In this document: one piece after another, positions 1-8,702 of the stretch
Position numbering within the stretch: position 1 is the stretch's first letter
How the letters are laid out: every line of letters starts with the position of its first letter
Assembly (NCBI GenBank): GCA_023807065.1
Contig: JAJJLU010003976.1
Coordinates: 1 to 22,013 of the forward strand
DNA from: Isotricha intestinalis
Taxonomy: Eukaryota; Ciliophora; Litostomatea; Vestibuliferida; Isotrichidae
Direction of reading: 5' to 3'
DNA length: 22,013 bases
Notes under the pieces: model-generated
What the model was told of the DNA's origin: nothing
Databases searched by the model: none
Seen by the model: the letters and a program-made list of their open reading frames with translations, nothing else
Made by a program: the position numbers and the translations under genes

Positions 1-383
1 TCCCTATCTATATTTAATAAATACATTTAATTTAATTTTATTAAATCCAAAAAAATTTCAAGAATTATTAATAATTTAACATATCTGTTCCATTAAAATA
101 AAATAATTAATTTAGACATAAAACAAATTTTAAGAAAATAAAATAAAATTTATAATTTATTAACACTTGATTTAATTAAATTTTCGTAGTTAATATAGGT
201 ATATCTGTTATGAAATATTATATTGTATATTATATTTTTTTAGAAATATATTGTTTATATAAAGATAAAATATGTTATTATATTTTTAAATCCCATTTTT
301 TAAAATTATGATGAATTAAAAGAATCTTATTTTCAAATCATCATTTTATAAATTATTTGTTTATTATTTTTAAAAAATCATCT
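1..383. other. AT-rich intergenic spacer at the left edge
   Basis: Almost pure A/T sequence. No open frame of useful length, no intron-like boundary and no RNA gene signature is visible on either strand. Confidence 0.6.
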
Positions 384-602
384 TTATTTATTTTTTTCTT
401 CTTTATCCTTTAATTTTGTTTTATTCATTGAATGAAATAACAGATTAGGAACAATACTTGAAAAATAAAGGTAAAAAATTAACTTCCAAATAAATAAAAA
501 ATTATTATTTAATTTAATTAAATATAAGAAATAATAATAATATTTATAAATATTTAAAATAGAATTTAATGTTTGATTAACTTGAATTATTTTATAAACC
601 AT
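384..602 (-). CDS. Doubtful small hydrophobic protein (72 aa)
   Basis: An ATG at 602 opens a 72-codon frame ending in TAA. Residues about 14-55 are rich in Ile, Leu, Tyr and Phe and could form one or two membrane segments. The C-terminus is charged (KLKDKEEKNK). A TGA lies in frame three codons before the ATG, and no GTAAA-type intron boundary links it to an upstream exon. I do not recognise it. In DNA this AT-rich, frames of this length with Ile/Tyr/Phe-rich products also arise by chance, so this may be spacer. Confidence 0.2.
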   Translation of the reverse strand: MVYKIIQVNQTLNSILNIYKYYYYFLYLIKLNNNFLFIWKLIFYLYFSSIVPNLLFHSMNKTKLKDKEEKNK

Positions 603-781
603 TTCTACTCATATCTTCATCATACATTGAGTCTATTATCTCAAAGTAATTATATTAATTATTCAATAATATATAAACAAATAAATTTTTTAAGTTTAGA
701 AATAATATCATAAACACTTTAATGAAAAAATAAATTAATAACTATATAATTTTTAAAGAATTACCATAATTAATTAATTCC
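603..781. other. Intergenic spacer
   Basis: AT-rich stretch between the doubtful small ORF and the end of the CSPP1-like gene. On the minus strand a short acidic reading (MYDEDMSRNGL then stop) is visible near 601-640. It is too short to call. Confidence 0.5.
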
Positions 782-3139
782 TTAAGAACTATTATCTGAT
801 TCACCAGAATTTGAAGAAATAATATTTCCATTAAATAATTTTTTAACTTTTTTAACTGTATCTAGTCTTTCATTTTCATTTGAAGAAATATTATTTTCAC
901 TATTTTTATTATATAAATTTGGATTTGATTCAAAATTCTTTTTTTCTGAAATTCTGAGTTTTTGTATATTTTCTACTTTTTTTATATTATTCTTTGAATC
1001 TTTTCTGTCACTACTTTTGATATCAAATATCTCTTCATCATAATCAAAAATTTTATATTTGTCTTTTGTTTGATTTAATTTATTTGATGAATTAAATACA
1101 GAAATTTTTGAAGTTGGATTAATATTTTTTGATAATTTCCCAATTTCATCTAATTTTTTAAATAAATCAGAACAATTATTTTCTTCATTTTCATTATTTT
1201 TTGGAATGACTCTCATCATATTTTCATTTTCTTTATTCTCATTTTCATCAATTTTATTATTATTACTTTCATTAACACGATTTTCATTAATAGGAACAAA
1301 AGAAGATTTATTATCTAAACTTTGGCTAATACTCATTGAATAATCAATTAAATTATTATTAAATCCAAAATTTTGTTTTTGATATAAAATATTATCAGCT
1401 ATATTATTGTTATTTAAATTATCTTCATTTACTGTTCTATAATCATTAACAACAAAATTTGAAACAGAATGTAAATTACTATTTTTTTCTTTACTTAAAA
1501 GATTATCTCGATTAATTCCAAAAGTTGAAGGAATAGGAACTTTTAAATCATCATGATTAAATTTAATTAAATTATCATCTTTTTTTCCTATAATATAATC
1601 TATTAAATGTTTTTGTTCAAGTAAATCTTTTATTCTTTCCATTTTTTTTTCTTCATATTCATATTTTAATTTATCTTGTTGAAATATATTATTATCATAA
1701 GGTATATATTTACTATCTTTTTGATTATTTATTCTTCTAATTTGTTCATCTAATTCTTTTGTAAAATCATCTTTTAATTCTTGAAAATGATTCTCAATTA
1801 AATTTTTAAAATCTTCTTTTTGTTTTAATTCTTCTTTTGGAATAACCAAAGAATATTTCTCATTTTTTATTTCTTCTTCATTATTATTTAAACTTCTATC
1901 AGTTATATTATTTTCATTTTCATTTATATTTGAATAAGAGAAATCATTCATTTGATTATTGTTATTAATATTATCATTTAAATTAGATTCTCCATAAACC
2001 ATTTGCATTTTTTTACTTAAATTATTTTTTCTTTTTAATTCTTGTTGTTCGTGTTGTTTTTTTTTTAATTTTAAATACTCTTGATATTTAATTTCTTCTT
2101 CTCTATCTAATTCTTCATTTTTTTTCTTTTCTTCTTCATCTCTTTTTTTCTTATCTTCTATTTGTTTTAAAAGTTCTTTTTTCCAATTCTCTTTCTCAAT
2201 TTCTTTTTGTTGTTTAATTTTATCTTTTTCATTATATGATTGAGTATTAAAATAATAATAACCATTTTCTTCTTGATTTTGATTATTTTCTGTTTTTGCT
2301 TTAATTACATTATTATTATTATCAGAGTTATTTAAATTATTTTGATTTGGAAAATTATTGTTATTAAAATTTTCATTCGGAAAATTTAAATTATTATTAT
2401 TTTGATTAATATAAGGGTTAACAACAGGAAAAGGCATAATAAAGTTAACAGGCATATTATATGGATTATTTTTAAATTGATTAATATACCAATTATTATC
2501 TGTTTTGTAATTCTCGTTTGGATAAAAATTATTATTATTCATCATATTATTTTGCATAAATTGAAGATTTTCATTGTTTAAAAATTCAGGTGAAGTTTTA
2601 TTAAAAATATTATTATTACCATTTATGGGATAATTAAAATTACCATTATTAAAATTATTAAAATTACCATTATTAAAGTTATTATAATTACCATTATTAA
2701 AATTATTAAAATTAATATTATTAAAGTTATTATTATTACTATTATTAATATCATACAAATTATTGTTCCTAAAATTGAAATCATAATTAAAATTATTATT
2801 CTGAAACTGAAGATTTGGATTTTCATTATTCAAATTATCCAAATTATCAAAATTATTTCCCCCAAGATAATTTAAATGATGATTAATCATTAAAACATTA
2901 TTATCTCCCTTTGAAAATTCTTCAGGATTTAATCTATCAATATTTCCATCAGCAATCGTTTTTCTCTTAGAAATAATTTTACCTGATTTGTCTCTTAAAG
3001 GAGCTCCACCTCCTGGTTTTCCAAATACATTTCCAAATATCCATTCTTGACTATTACTTCTTTGTTCTAATCTTTTTTTATAGTTTTCTAAATGAGGTGA
3101 TGGTTTTGAATAAGGATTTATTTGATTTTGATTTTCCAT
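782..3139 (-). CDS. Asn-rich CSPP1-like centrosome/ciliary-axoneme protein
   Basis: This 785-aa protein starts at ATG 3139 and ends in TAA. Near the N-terminus (residues 36-60) it carries FGKPGGGAPLRDKSGKII. This closely matches the GKGGGGAPLRDAKGNLI segment of animal CSPP1, a microtubule-binding protein of spindle poles and ciliary axonemes. Residues about 305-375 form a highly charged predicted coiled coil beginning WKKELLKQIEDKKK, like the QIEEKKQ helix that follows the same motif in CSPP1. A second charged helix spans about 455-520. Between motif and coil (about 95-290) is a long Asn-rich low-complexity tract containing a tandem repeat. The C-terminal 250 residues are Ser/Asn/Lys-rich with no recognised domain. 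The motif-then-coil order supports CSPP1 kinship. The rest of the protein has diverged, so the function is inferred. Confidence 0.65.
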   Translation of the reverse strand: MENQNQINPYSKPSPHLENYKKRLEQRSNSQEWIFGNVFGKPGGGAPLRDKSGKIISKRKTIADGNIDRLNPEEFSKGDNNVLMINHHLNYLGGNNFDNLDNLNNENPNLQFQNNNFNYDFNFRNNNLYDINNSNNNNFNNINFNNFNNGNYNNFNNGNFNNFNNGNFNYPINGNNNIFNKTSPEFLNNENLQFMQNNMMNNNNFYPNENYKTDNNWYINQFKNNPYNMPVNFIMPFPVVNPYINQNNNNLNFPNENFNNNNFPNQNNLNNSDNNNNVIKAKTENNQNQEENGYYYFNTQSYNEKDKIKQQKEIEKENWKKELLKQIEDKKKRDEEEKKKNEELDREEEIKYQEYLKLKKKQHEQQELKRKNNLSKKMQMVYGESNLNDNINNNNQMNDFSYSNINENENNITDRSLNNNEEEIKNEKYSLVIPKEELKQKEDFKNLIENHFQELKDDFTKELDEQIRRINNQKDSKYIPYDNNIFQQDKLKYEYEEKKMERIKDLLEQKHLIDYIIGKKDDNLIKFNHDDLKVPIPSTFGINRDNLLSKEKNSNLHSVSNFVVNDYRTVNEDNLNNNNIADNILYQKQNFGFNNNLIDYSMSISQSLDNKSSFVPINENRVNESNNNKIDENENKENENMMRVIPKNNENEENNCSDLFKKLDEIGKLSKNINPTSKISVFNSSNKLNQTKDKYKIFDYDEEIFDIKSSDRKDSKNNIKKVENIQKLRISEKKNFESNPNLYNKNSENNISSNENERLDTVKKVKKLFNGNIISSNSGESDNSS
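2641..2720. repeat. 24-bp tandem repeat inside the CSPP1-like gene
   Basis: About three copies of a 24-bp unit (taccattattaaaattatta plus aaat, with small changes) run from 2641. On the minus strand they encode NFNNFNNG-like octapeptides in the Asn-rich tract. The unit is a multiple of three, so copy changes keep frame. Confidence 0.7.
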
Positions 3140-3983
3140 ATTTTTAAAATAATATTAATCAATTATTAAAGAATTGCTTTTATCGTTTGTTTATTCAAAT
3201 TTTTTTTCATTAAAAATAAATTTTTTAAAAATCAAAAACGTCAAATAAAGATGATGAAATTACATTGAATGACAATACTATAGTATTGTAAATGATTATT
3301 GTATTCATAATGAAAATGAAATTTATTGTTAAATTAACTTGTCAAAGAAAAATCAAGAAAATGAAAAAAGAAAAAAAAGGTTAAAACAAAAGATTACTTT
3401 TAATATTGATTGTGATGATATATGTAAAAAATTCTTCTCAAAAAAAAGATATAATTTCAGATATTATCTCTTTAATAAAAGTAAATAATAAATTTAAGGA
3501 TCATGATAAATTATCTCAAAAATTAGATTTATGTATAAACTATAAAGGAAAAAAACTTTGGAAACTGTAGAAATAAAAAAAAATAATTGACAAAAACATT
3601 TCAATTAATGAAAAAAACTATATTGAAATGTTAGAAAAAGGAAGAAAAAAAGTGATTATAGAAAAAAGATAAGGAATTATACTTATAATTGTTTGTTTTT
3701 TAAAAAAAAAAAAAATAAAAATGAAAAAAAAAATATTCTAAGAATGATAATAATATTTTTTTTGATAAAGAAAAAAATATTGATTTAAGCATAAAAAAAA
3801 ATGAAAGAAAAAACATTAAAAAAAAGATTTAAGTGATTGAAAATTTATTGATAAAAGAAATGGAAAAAAAATAAAAAATATCTTAAATTATAAATATTTA
3901 TGTATATTTTAGCAAATATTCATACTTTTATCAAATTTTTTCCTAAAATAAAATTGTAAAAAAAATTCATTAAAATTAAAATT
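3140..3983. other. Gap between CSPP1-like gene and two-exon gene
   Basis: No intact gene. From about 3240 to 3720 the + strand is markedly A-rich, as coding strands are in this window, and reads as broken protein fragments (listed separately). The remainder is A/T spacer with long A runs near 3700. Confidence 0.5.
3240..3690 (+). pseudogene. Possible decayed gene, unknown product
   Basis: Two overlapping open stretches (about 3334-3492 and 3384-3567) read as Lys/Asp-rich protein in different frames. They join sensibly if one A is removed from the A8 run near 3440: the first ends CDDICKKFFSKK and the second continues KDIISDIISLIKVNNKF. Downstream, NISINEKNYIEMLEKGRKK follows in the second frame after one TAG and one TAA. 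The A-rich strand bias agrees with + strand coding. Stop density over the whole block is not clearly below chance for DNA this AT-rich, so a random origin is not excluded. No family is recognised. Confidence 0.35.
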
Positions 3984-5297
3984 TTATCCTAATAATTCCT
4001 TTAAATTTTTTGCTTTATTTGGAAATTTAACAGTAACTTTTTCATGAAGATTTTCTATTTTTTTTTCTTTTTCTTTTTCTTTATCTTTTTCCTTTTCTTT
4101 TTCATTTTTATCTTCGGACATTTTTTTTGAGGTATTTTTCTTTTCTTTTTTAAAGTATTTTTTTTCTTGTTCTTCATAATTTTTTTCATCACCAACTTTT
4201 TCACTTTTTTTATCTTCATAATCATCATAATCATAATCATAATCATAATAATAATTTTCATTATCATTGTTATAATTATAATTAGAATTATAATGGTTGC
4301 TTCTTTTTTTTCTATAATAATTATTATTGTAATTATTTCTTCTATAAGTATAATAATTATCATGTTTATATTCATCATTATAATTATCTTCATTACTTTC
4401 TTTTTTAGAAATATTATAATGTTCAAATTTTTTATTATCTTTTCTTTCAGTTAAATTAGATTGTTCAGAAATTTTATTGAATTTTTCTAAAAATAAATCT
4501 CCTTTAGTATCTAAATCTTTTAGATTTTCATTATTTTCTTTTTTTGAATTAGTAAACACCATTTTTTCAGGTTCATTTTCATCTTCTTCTTCATTTTCTT
4601 TTTTTAAAGCATTATATTTATTATTAATATTATATTCATTATAGTTTCTTTTAGGAACTTTAATATTAGCATCTTGTTCAGGTAATTTAAATTTACCTGT
4701 GAATTTAATATTAAAATCTTCTTCTTTTTTATAATTTTTATCATTATCACCTGAATAAGTTATTTTTATTTTTGAAGTATCATATTTATTATCATTATAA
4801 TTCCTTTTATCATTATCAAAAGTTTTTCCTGAAGAATTTTTAAAATTTGGTTTTTGTTCAAATCTATTATTATTATAATTTTTATAATTATAATAATTAT
4901 TATTATTATGATAATTATTATTATAATATTGTTTTTTATAATTTCCATTATATTTTGTATTGTAAAAAAATGGTTTGTTTTTATTTTTATAATAATTATT
5001 TTCATTCTGAAAATTTTTATTTTCTTTTTTATTATTATTAGTATTATTAGTATTATTATCTCCTAAAAGACCTTTCAAACCTAAATTATTCTGATTTTTT
5101 TTTTCTTTTTTTGATTCTATTTGATAATGTTTTTTTGCTTCTTCATGTCCTTCTTCATATTCATCATCATCATCATAATCACTCCAATGATCTTCTTCAT
5201 CTTCTTTCTATTTATTATATTATATTTTATTAATTTTTACTTTTTGTTCTTCTCCTTTTGGATTATTTTTTTGTATTGAAGAAATAATATCTGACAT
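3984..5297 (-). CDS. Two-exon charged, Asn/Tyr/Lys-rich low-complexity protein
   Basis: The CDS joins exon 1 (5241-5297, 19 codons, MSDIISSIQKNNPKGEEQK) to exon 2 (3984-5207) across a 33-nt phase-0 intron, giving 426 aa ending in TAA. Without splicing the frame is closed by TAA and TAG inside the intron. The first residues of exon 2 (about 20-42) are acidic with one Trp (KEDEEDHWSDYDDDDEYEEG). A low-complexity Asn/Tyr/Lys body follows, with an Asp-Tyr run (DYDYDYDD). The Leu-rich hexapeptide LKGLLG occurs at 63-68, and LKELLG forms the exact C-terminus (421-426). The charged Tyr/Asn/Lys composition resembles intrinsically disordered RNA-associated proteins, but no RNA-binding domain is visible. 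I do not recognise a family. Confidence 0.7.
5208..5240 (-). other. Spliceosomal intron, 33 nt
   Basis: On the minus strand it begins GTAAAAATTA and ends ATAATAAATAG. It contains in-frame TAA and TAG. Removing it joins a clean ATG-led acidic/charged exon to the main exon in phase 0. The donor and acceptor match the two introns of the 19382-20888 gene. Confidence 0.85.
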
Positions 5298-5500
5298 ATT
5301 TTTTTTAGATATTTTAATATCTTAATAAATATTTAATTGTATTTATCATAAAAAAACTTTTGTTGAAAATATCAATAATTTATATATTAAATTATTATTT
5401 ACTGAGAATTAATTATGCAAAATTTTCTTTAAATAATAATTTTGTTAAAATAAAATAAAAAATAAAAAAGAATTATAATAAATAATAATCCAAATAAAAA
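5298..5500. promoter_or_regulatory. Divergent intergenic region between two start codons
   Basis: 203 bp separate the minus-strand ATG at 5297 from the plus-strand ATG at 5501, so promoters of both genes should lie here. The sequence is A/T tracts only, and no specific element can be named. Confidence 0.4.
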
Positions 5501-5758
5501 ATGTCAATTTTAAATAATGAAAAAGAGAAAAATATAAAACAAATGACAGAAGAAAATAAAATATCAGAAAATGAAAATAATAATATCCCAAAAAAAAAAC
5601 ATGTTTCTTTTACTAAACCATGTTATGAAATAATTGATGTAGAAAGTTATAAAAAATATAATGAAGATATATCTGAAACAAGGTTTTATTATATTTCTGA
5701 AAATAAACCCGATAACAATGATCATGTAAGAGCAAATTGTACTTGTAGTGTATTTTAA
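5501..5758 (+). CDS. Small PP1-docking (RVxF) protein with C-terminal CaaX-like box
   Basis: 85 aa, ATG at 5501, TAA stop. The first 30 residues are charged and Asn-rich. Residues 32-37 (KKKHVSF) fit the RVxF consensus by which regulatory subunits dock on protein phosphatase 1. The following segment (CYEIIDVESYKKYNED) resembles conserved text that trails RVxF motifs in some small PP1 regulators. The protein ends CTCSVF, whose last four residues CSVF fit a CaaX box; a final Phe usually favours geranylgeranylation, and the Cys two positions upstream could add palmitate. Inference: a membrane-tethered PP1 regulator. RVxF and CaaX are short motifs that can occur by chance, so the reality of the gene is better supported than its function. 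Confidence 0.65.
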   Translation: MSILNNEKEKNIKQMTEENKISENENNNIPKKKHVSFTKPCYEIIDVESYKKYNEDISETRFYYISENKPDNNDHVRANCTCSVF

Positions 5759-6494
5759 GTTAGAGTTTTATTAAATAATTATTTTTATATATTTTGATTT
5801 GTAGTACAATAAAATAATTATTAATTTTATGTTTTCTTTTTCTTTTTTTCAAAAAATATTTTATTTGTAATTATATTTTATTTTCTAAGTTGGAGTTTTA
5901 AAAATTGATATTTTTTTTTTCTTTTTTTTTATCTTATCTGACGTAATTTCAAATACAGTTAAATTCCATTTTTTTAAAATAATAATAAATTAATGAATGA
6001 AAAAATAGAATCTATTTGATGTAATTAATTTATATTATTTCAATTCTAAAAGAATATAAAAATTTTATATCAGATTATTGATGTTTCATCAATAATTTCT
6101 TTTAATTCTTAAATAAATAAAAAATTTAAAAAATTCATACAATCGGAATTAATAATAATTTTCATAAATTTTATTTATTTTTCATATTTCAAAATTTTAA
6201 ATTATTTATTATTCATTAAATTTGATAAACCTTTTAATTGTTTATATTTTTTATAGTTCTTTTAATTATGTTATTAAATTTCTTATTTTAACTTTTTTTC
6301 AATTAAATAATTGTTACTTGATTATTTATAAAATAATAATAATATAATAAAATTCCTATTTTTAAAATATATAAAATTCTATTTAACTCATATATTAAAC
6401 AACTTAACAAAAAACTTTTCTTCTTCATATATACAAAAGTTAATTTTTCGTATAAAAAACAACAAATAAAAATTACTAATTAACAAAAAAAAAA
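5759..6494. other. Intergenic region between convergent genes
   Basis: 736 bp between the ends of the + strand PP1-docking gene and the minus-strand kinase gene, so it should hold both 3' regions. It is A/T-rich with T tracts. The only structure seen is a perfect inverted repeat at 6074-6096. No gene is visible. Confidence 0.6.
6074..6096. repeat. Perfect inverted repeat, 10-bp arms, 3-nt loop
   Basis: ATTATTGATG, then TTT, then CATCAATAAT. It could form a short hairpin in DNA or RNA and lies between two convergent genes. The arms include G-C pairs. In such AT-rich DNA some inverted repeats are expected by chance. Confidence 0.45.
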
Positions 6495-8021
6495 TTAATG
6501 GTTTTTATTCATAATAGTTTTTTTTTGATTAAATTCCCTAAAAGTTTTTTCAATTCCCTTTTCAAACAAACTATTTCTTCTTTTTTTATTATTATTAATC
6601 AATCTTAAAGGTCTTTTAAAATTCCTAGATTTAAATAAAGTATTTGAATGATCAATATTATTTTTTTTTTCATCATTTGAATTTTCACTATAAAAAGAAG
6701 TAGAAACATATACAGTTTTTTGACTTATAGAATTTTTATTGAGATTACTTTTTCTAACTGAATTATTGTTACTTGTTATTAAAGGAAGAATAATATCTTT
6801 CCCAAAAGAATCATTCATTTCATTATTTGAATTAATGAAAAAAATATCTCTTTTTAATTTAATGTTTTCTTTCGGAAAATTAGCTATTTTCAAAGGTGCA
6901 ATTATTTTCTTTTGATAATTATTTTTAGAATTATTATTATCAATGGGATTTGTTTTTGTTTTCTTTATCAAATCATTCTGATAAATTAAAGGAGAAGAAA
7001 AATCAATTTTATGTAAAATTGTAAAATTTAAAAATTTATCTTGTGATTCTTTGTCTAAAGGTTCATCATTTAAATTTAAAGTAATATTACATTTTTTTTT
7101 ATTGTTGTTTTCTTTTTTATCATTTTTAAAAGGTGATCTTATAGTTTTATGATAAATATGTTTCCAATTTAATCCACGGAAAAAATTATGATTTTTAATC
7201 TCATCAATATTATTATTAGCTCCAATTCTTTCTTTAGGGTCAATTACTAACATTTTATTAATAAAATCACACAAACTTTCACTATAATTTCCATTTAAAC
7301 TTTTATAATCTAAATTAATATCAACATCATTAAATTCTTCAATTAAATTACTTACAGTAGTACTTTTAAAAGGTCTTTCTCCTGTTACAATTTCATATAA
7401 TATAATACCTAAACTAAAGTAATCTACAGAATAATTAAATTTATATTTATTCATTATACTTTCTGGAGAAAGATATCCTGGAGTTCCTGCAGGAGAAACA
7501 TTTATATTATTATAATAGACTGCTATTCCAAAGTCACTTATTCGAATATAACCTTTATCATCAAAAACTAAATTAGCTGGTTTAATATCTCTATGAATTA
7601 TTTTATTTGAATGTATATATTCTAAACCTAATATTACATTAGATGAAATAAATTGAATTTGTTCTTCTGTAAATTTTTTTTTTGTGTTTTTCATTTTATA
7701 TCTTAAATCTTTTCCAGGTAAATAATCTAATACAATATATAAATTATCATTATCTTGGAAAGTACAATATAAATTAGATATATAAGGAGAATATAATGAT
7801 GATAAAATATCTCTTTCTTTGAAAGTTTGTTCAATTAGTTTTTCATCTAAAATTAATTTTTTTGAAAGTTCTTTTAATGCTAAAATTTGTTTTGTTTTTT
7901 TATATTGTACTTTCCATACTTTCCCAAATCCTCCTATTCCTATTAATTCTTTAAATTCAAATAAATTTCTGTTTGGATGAGATATTCCTTTTAAAGCATT
8001 TTGTAATTCCATTTGACCCAT
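6495..8021 (-). CDS. YANK/STK32-like AGC-type serine/threonine protein kinase
   Basis: 508 aa, ATG at 8021, TAA stop. The kinase domain spans about residues 21-285 with all catalytic elements: Gly-rich loop GIGGFGKV (28-35), ATP-anchoring Lys50 in LALK, helix-C Glu69, HRDIKPAN with catalytic Asp145 and Asn150, and DFG at 163-165. The usual APE is SPE (GYLSPE, 182-187). The Lys after HRDI marks a Ser/Thr kinase. GKDLRYKM near 103-110 and the exit segment FFRGLNWKHIYHKTIRSPF (280-298) match the DLRYHL and INWDAVF positions of STK32/YANK kinases. The 210-residue tail is Asn/Lys/Ser-rich without a clear AGC hydrophobic motif. The N-terminus is MG, but residue 6 is Leu rather than Ser, so myristoylation is uncertain. 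The substrate is unknown. Confidence 0.88.
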   Translation of the reverse strand: MGQMELQNALKGISHPNRNLFEFKELIGIGGFGKVWKVQYKKTKQILALKELSKKLILDEKLIEQTFKERDILSSLYSPYISNLYCTFQDNDNLYIVLDYLPGKDLRYKMKNTKKKFTEEQIQFISSNVILGLEYIHSNKIIHRDIKPANLVFDDKGYIRISDFGIAVYYNNINVSPAGTPGYLSPESIMNKYKFNYSVDYFSLGIILYEIVTGERPFKSTTVSNLIEEFNDVDINLDYKSLNGNYSESLCDFINKMLVIDPKERIGANNNIDEIKNHNFFRGLNWKHIYHKTIRSPFKNDKKENNNKKKCNITLNLNDEPLDKESQDKFLNFTILHKIDFSSPLIYQNDLIKKTKTNPIDNNNSKNNYQKKIIAPLKIANFPKENIKLKRDIFFINSNNEMNDSFGKDIILPLITSNNNSVRKSNLNKNSISQKTVYVSTSFYSENSNDEKKNNIDHSNTLFKSRNFKRPLRLINNNKKRRNSLFEKGIEKTFREFNQKKTIMNKNH

Positions 8022-8702
8022 TTTTTTAAAAAATATTTTTTACTTATTTTTTATCAAGTTTTTTAAATTTCTTTTGTGAAGTTATTAGTTTTTTAATTGT
8101 ATCATTCAGTTTATTATATATTTTATTTTGAATTATTTTTTTTTATTTTTGAGAAAGGAGAAAAAAAAAATATATTTAAAATTAAATTAATATTATATCC
8201 TGAAATAATAATATTTTCAATGAAAAAAAGATTATTACAAATTAATTCTAAAACAAATACTTCTGGTTCTTGATAAAAATTTTTGATTTAAAATAAGAGA
8301 AAGAAATAAGGATTAATAAAAGACAAATAGAAAAAATATTTGAAAAAAAAGTAAATTTAATATTTATCTTATTTTAAGTACACTATTAGTAAAAATTCAT
8401 ATGAATCTATGTTTATTCAATAACTATTTACAATTATATTTCAATAAAAAAAAAGTAAATAAGATATAAGAAAAGAATAATTATTATATTTATGATATTT
8501 TAAAAATATATAATTTAAAGTTTATATAATCTATTAGAATTAAGAAATTAAGGATTTTGATTGTAAAATTGTTTCTATATTCAAAATGGTTTTATTGTTT
8601 ATTTCATAAATTATGAATAGATTTTTAATTTTTTTTTAAATTAAAAATAAAAAAAATTTAGGGAAATAAAAAATTCAAAATCAAAAAAAAATTAAAAAAA
8701 GT
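8022..8702. other. Intergenic spacer with weak coding-like scraps
   Basis: 681 bp without a supported gene. Part of the + strand near 8220-8275 reads MKKRLLQINSKTNTSGS before stops, and a few later scraps look similar. These are too short and broken to call. The rest is A/T tracts. Confidence 0.5.

Noticed and set aside
2623..2826. Minus-strand Ile/Met-rich frame inside the CSPP1-like gene
   Set aside because: It is a shifted reading of the Asn-rich 24-bp repeat, on the same strand as the real gene.
3272..3289. 18-bp perfect palindrome ACAATACTATAGTATTGT
   Set aside because: About one palindrome of this size is expected by chance in 22 kb of such AT-rich DNA, and no second copy was seen.
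4055..5066. Several Ile- or Phe-rich frames on both strands
   Set aside because: Shadows of the low-complexity Asn/Tyr/Lys body of the two-exon gene; extreme single-residue composition and no independent support.
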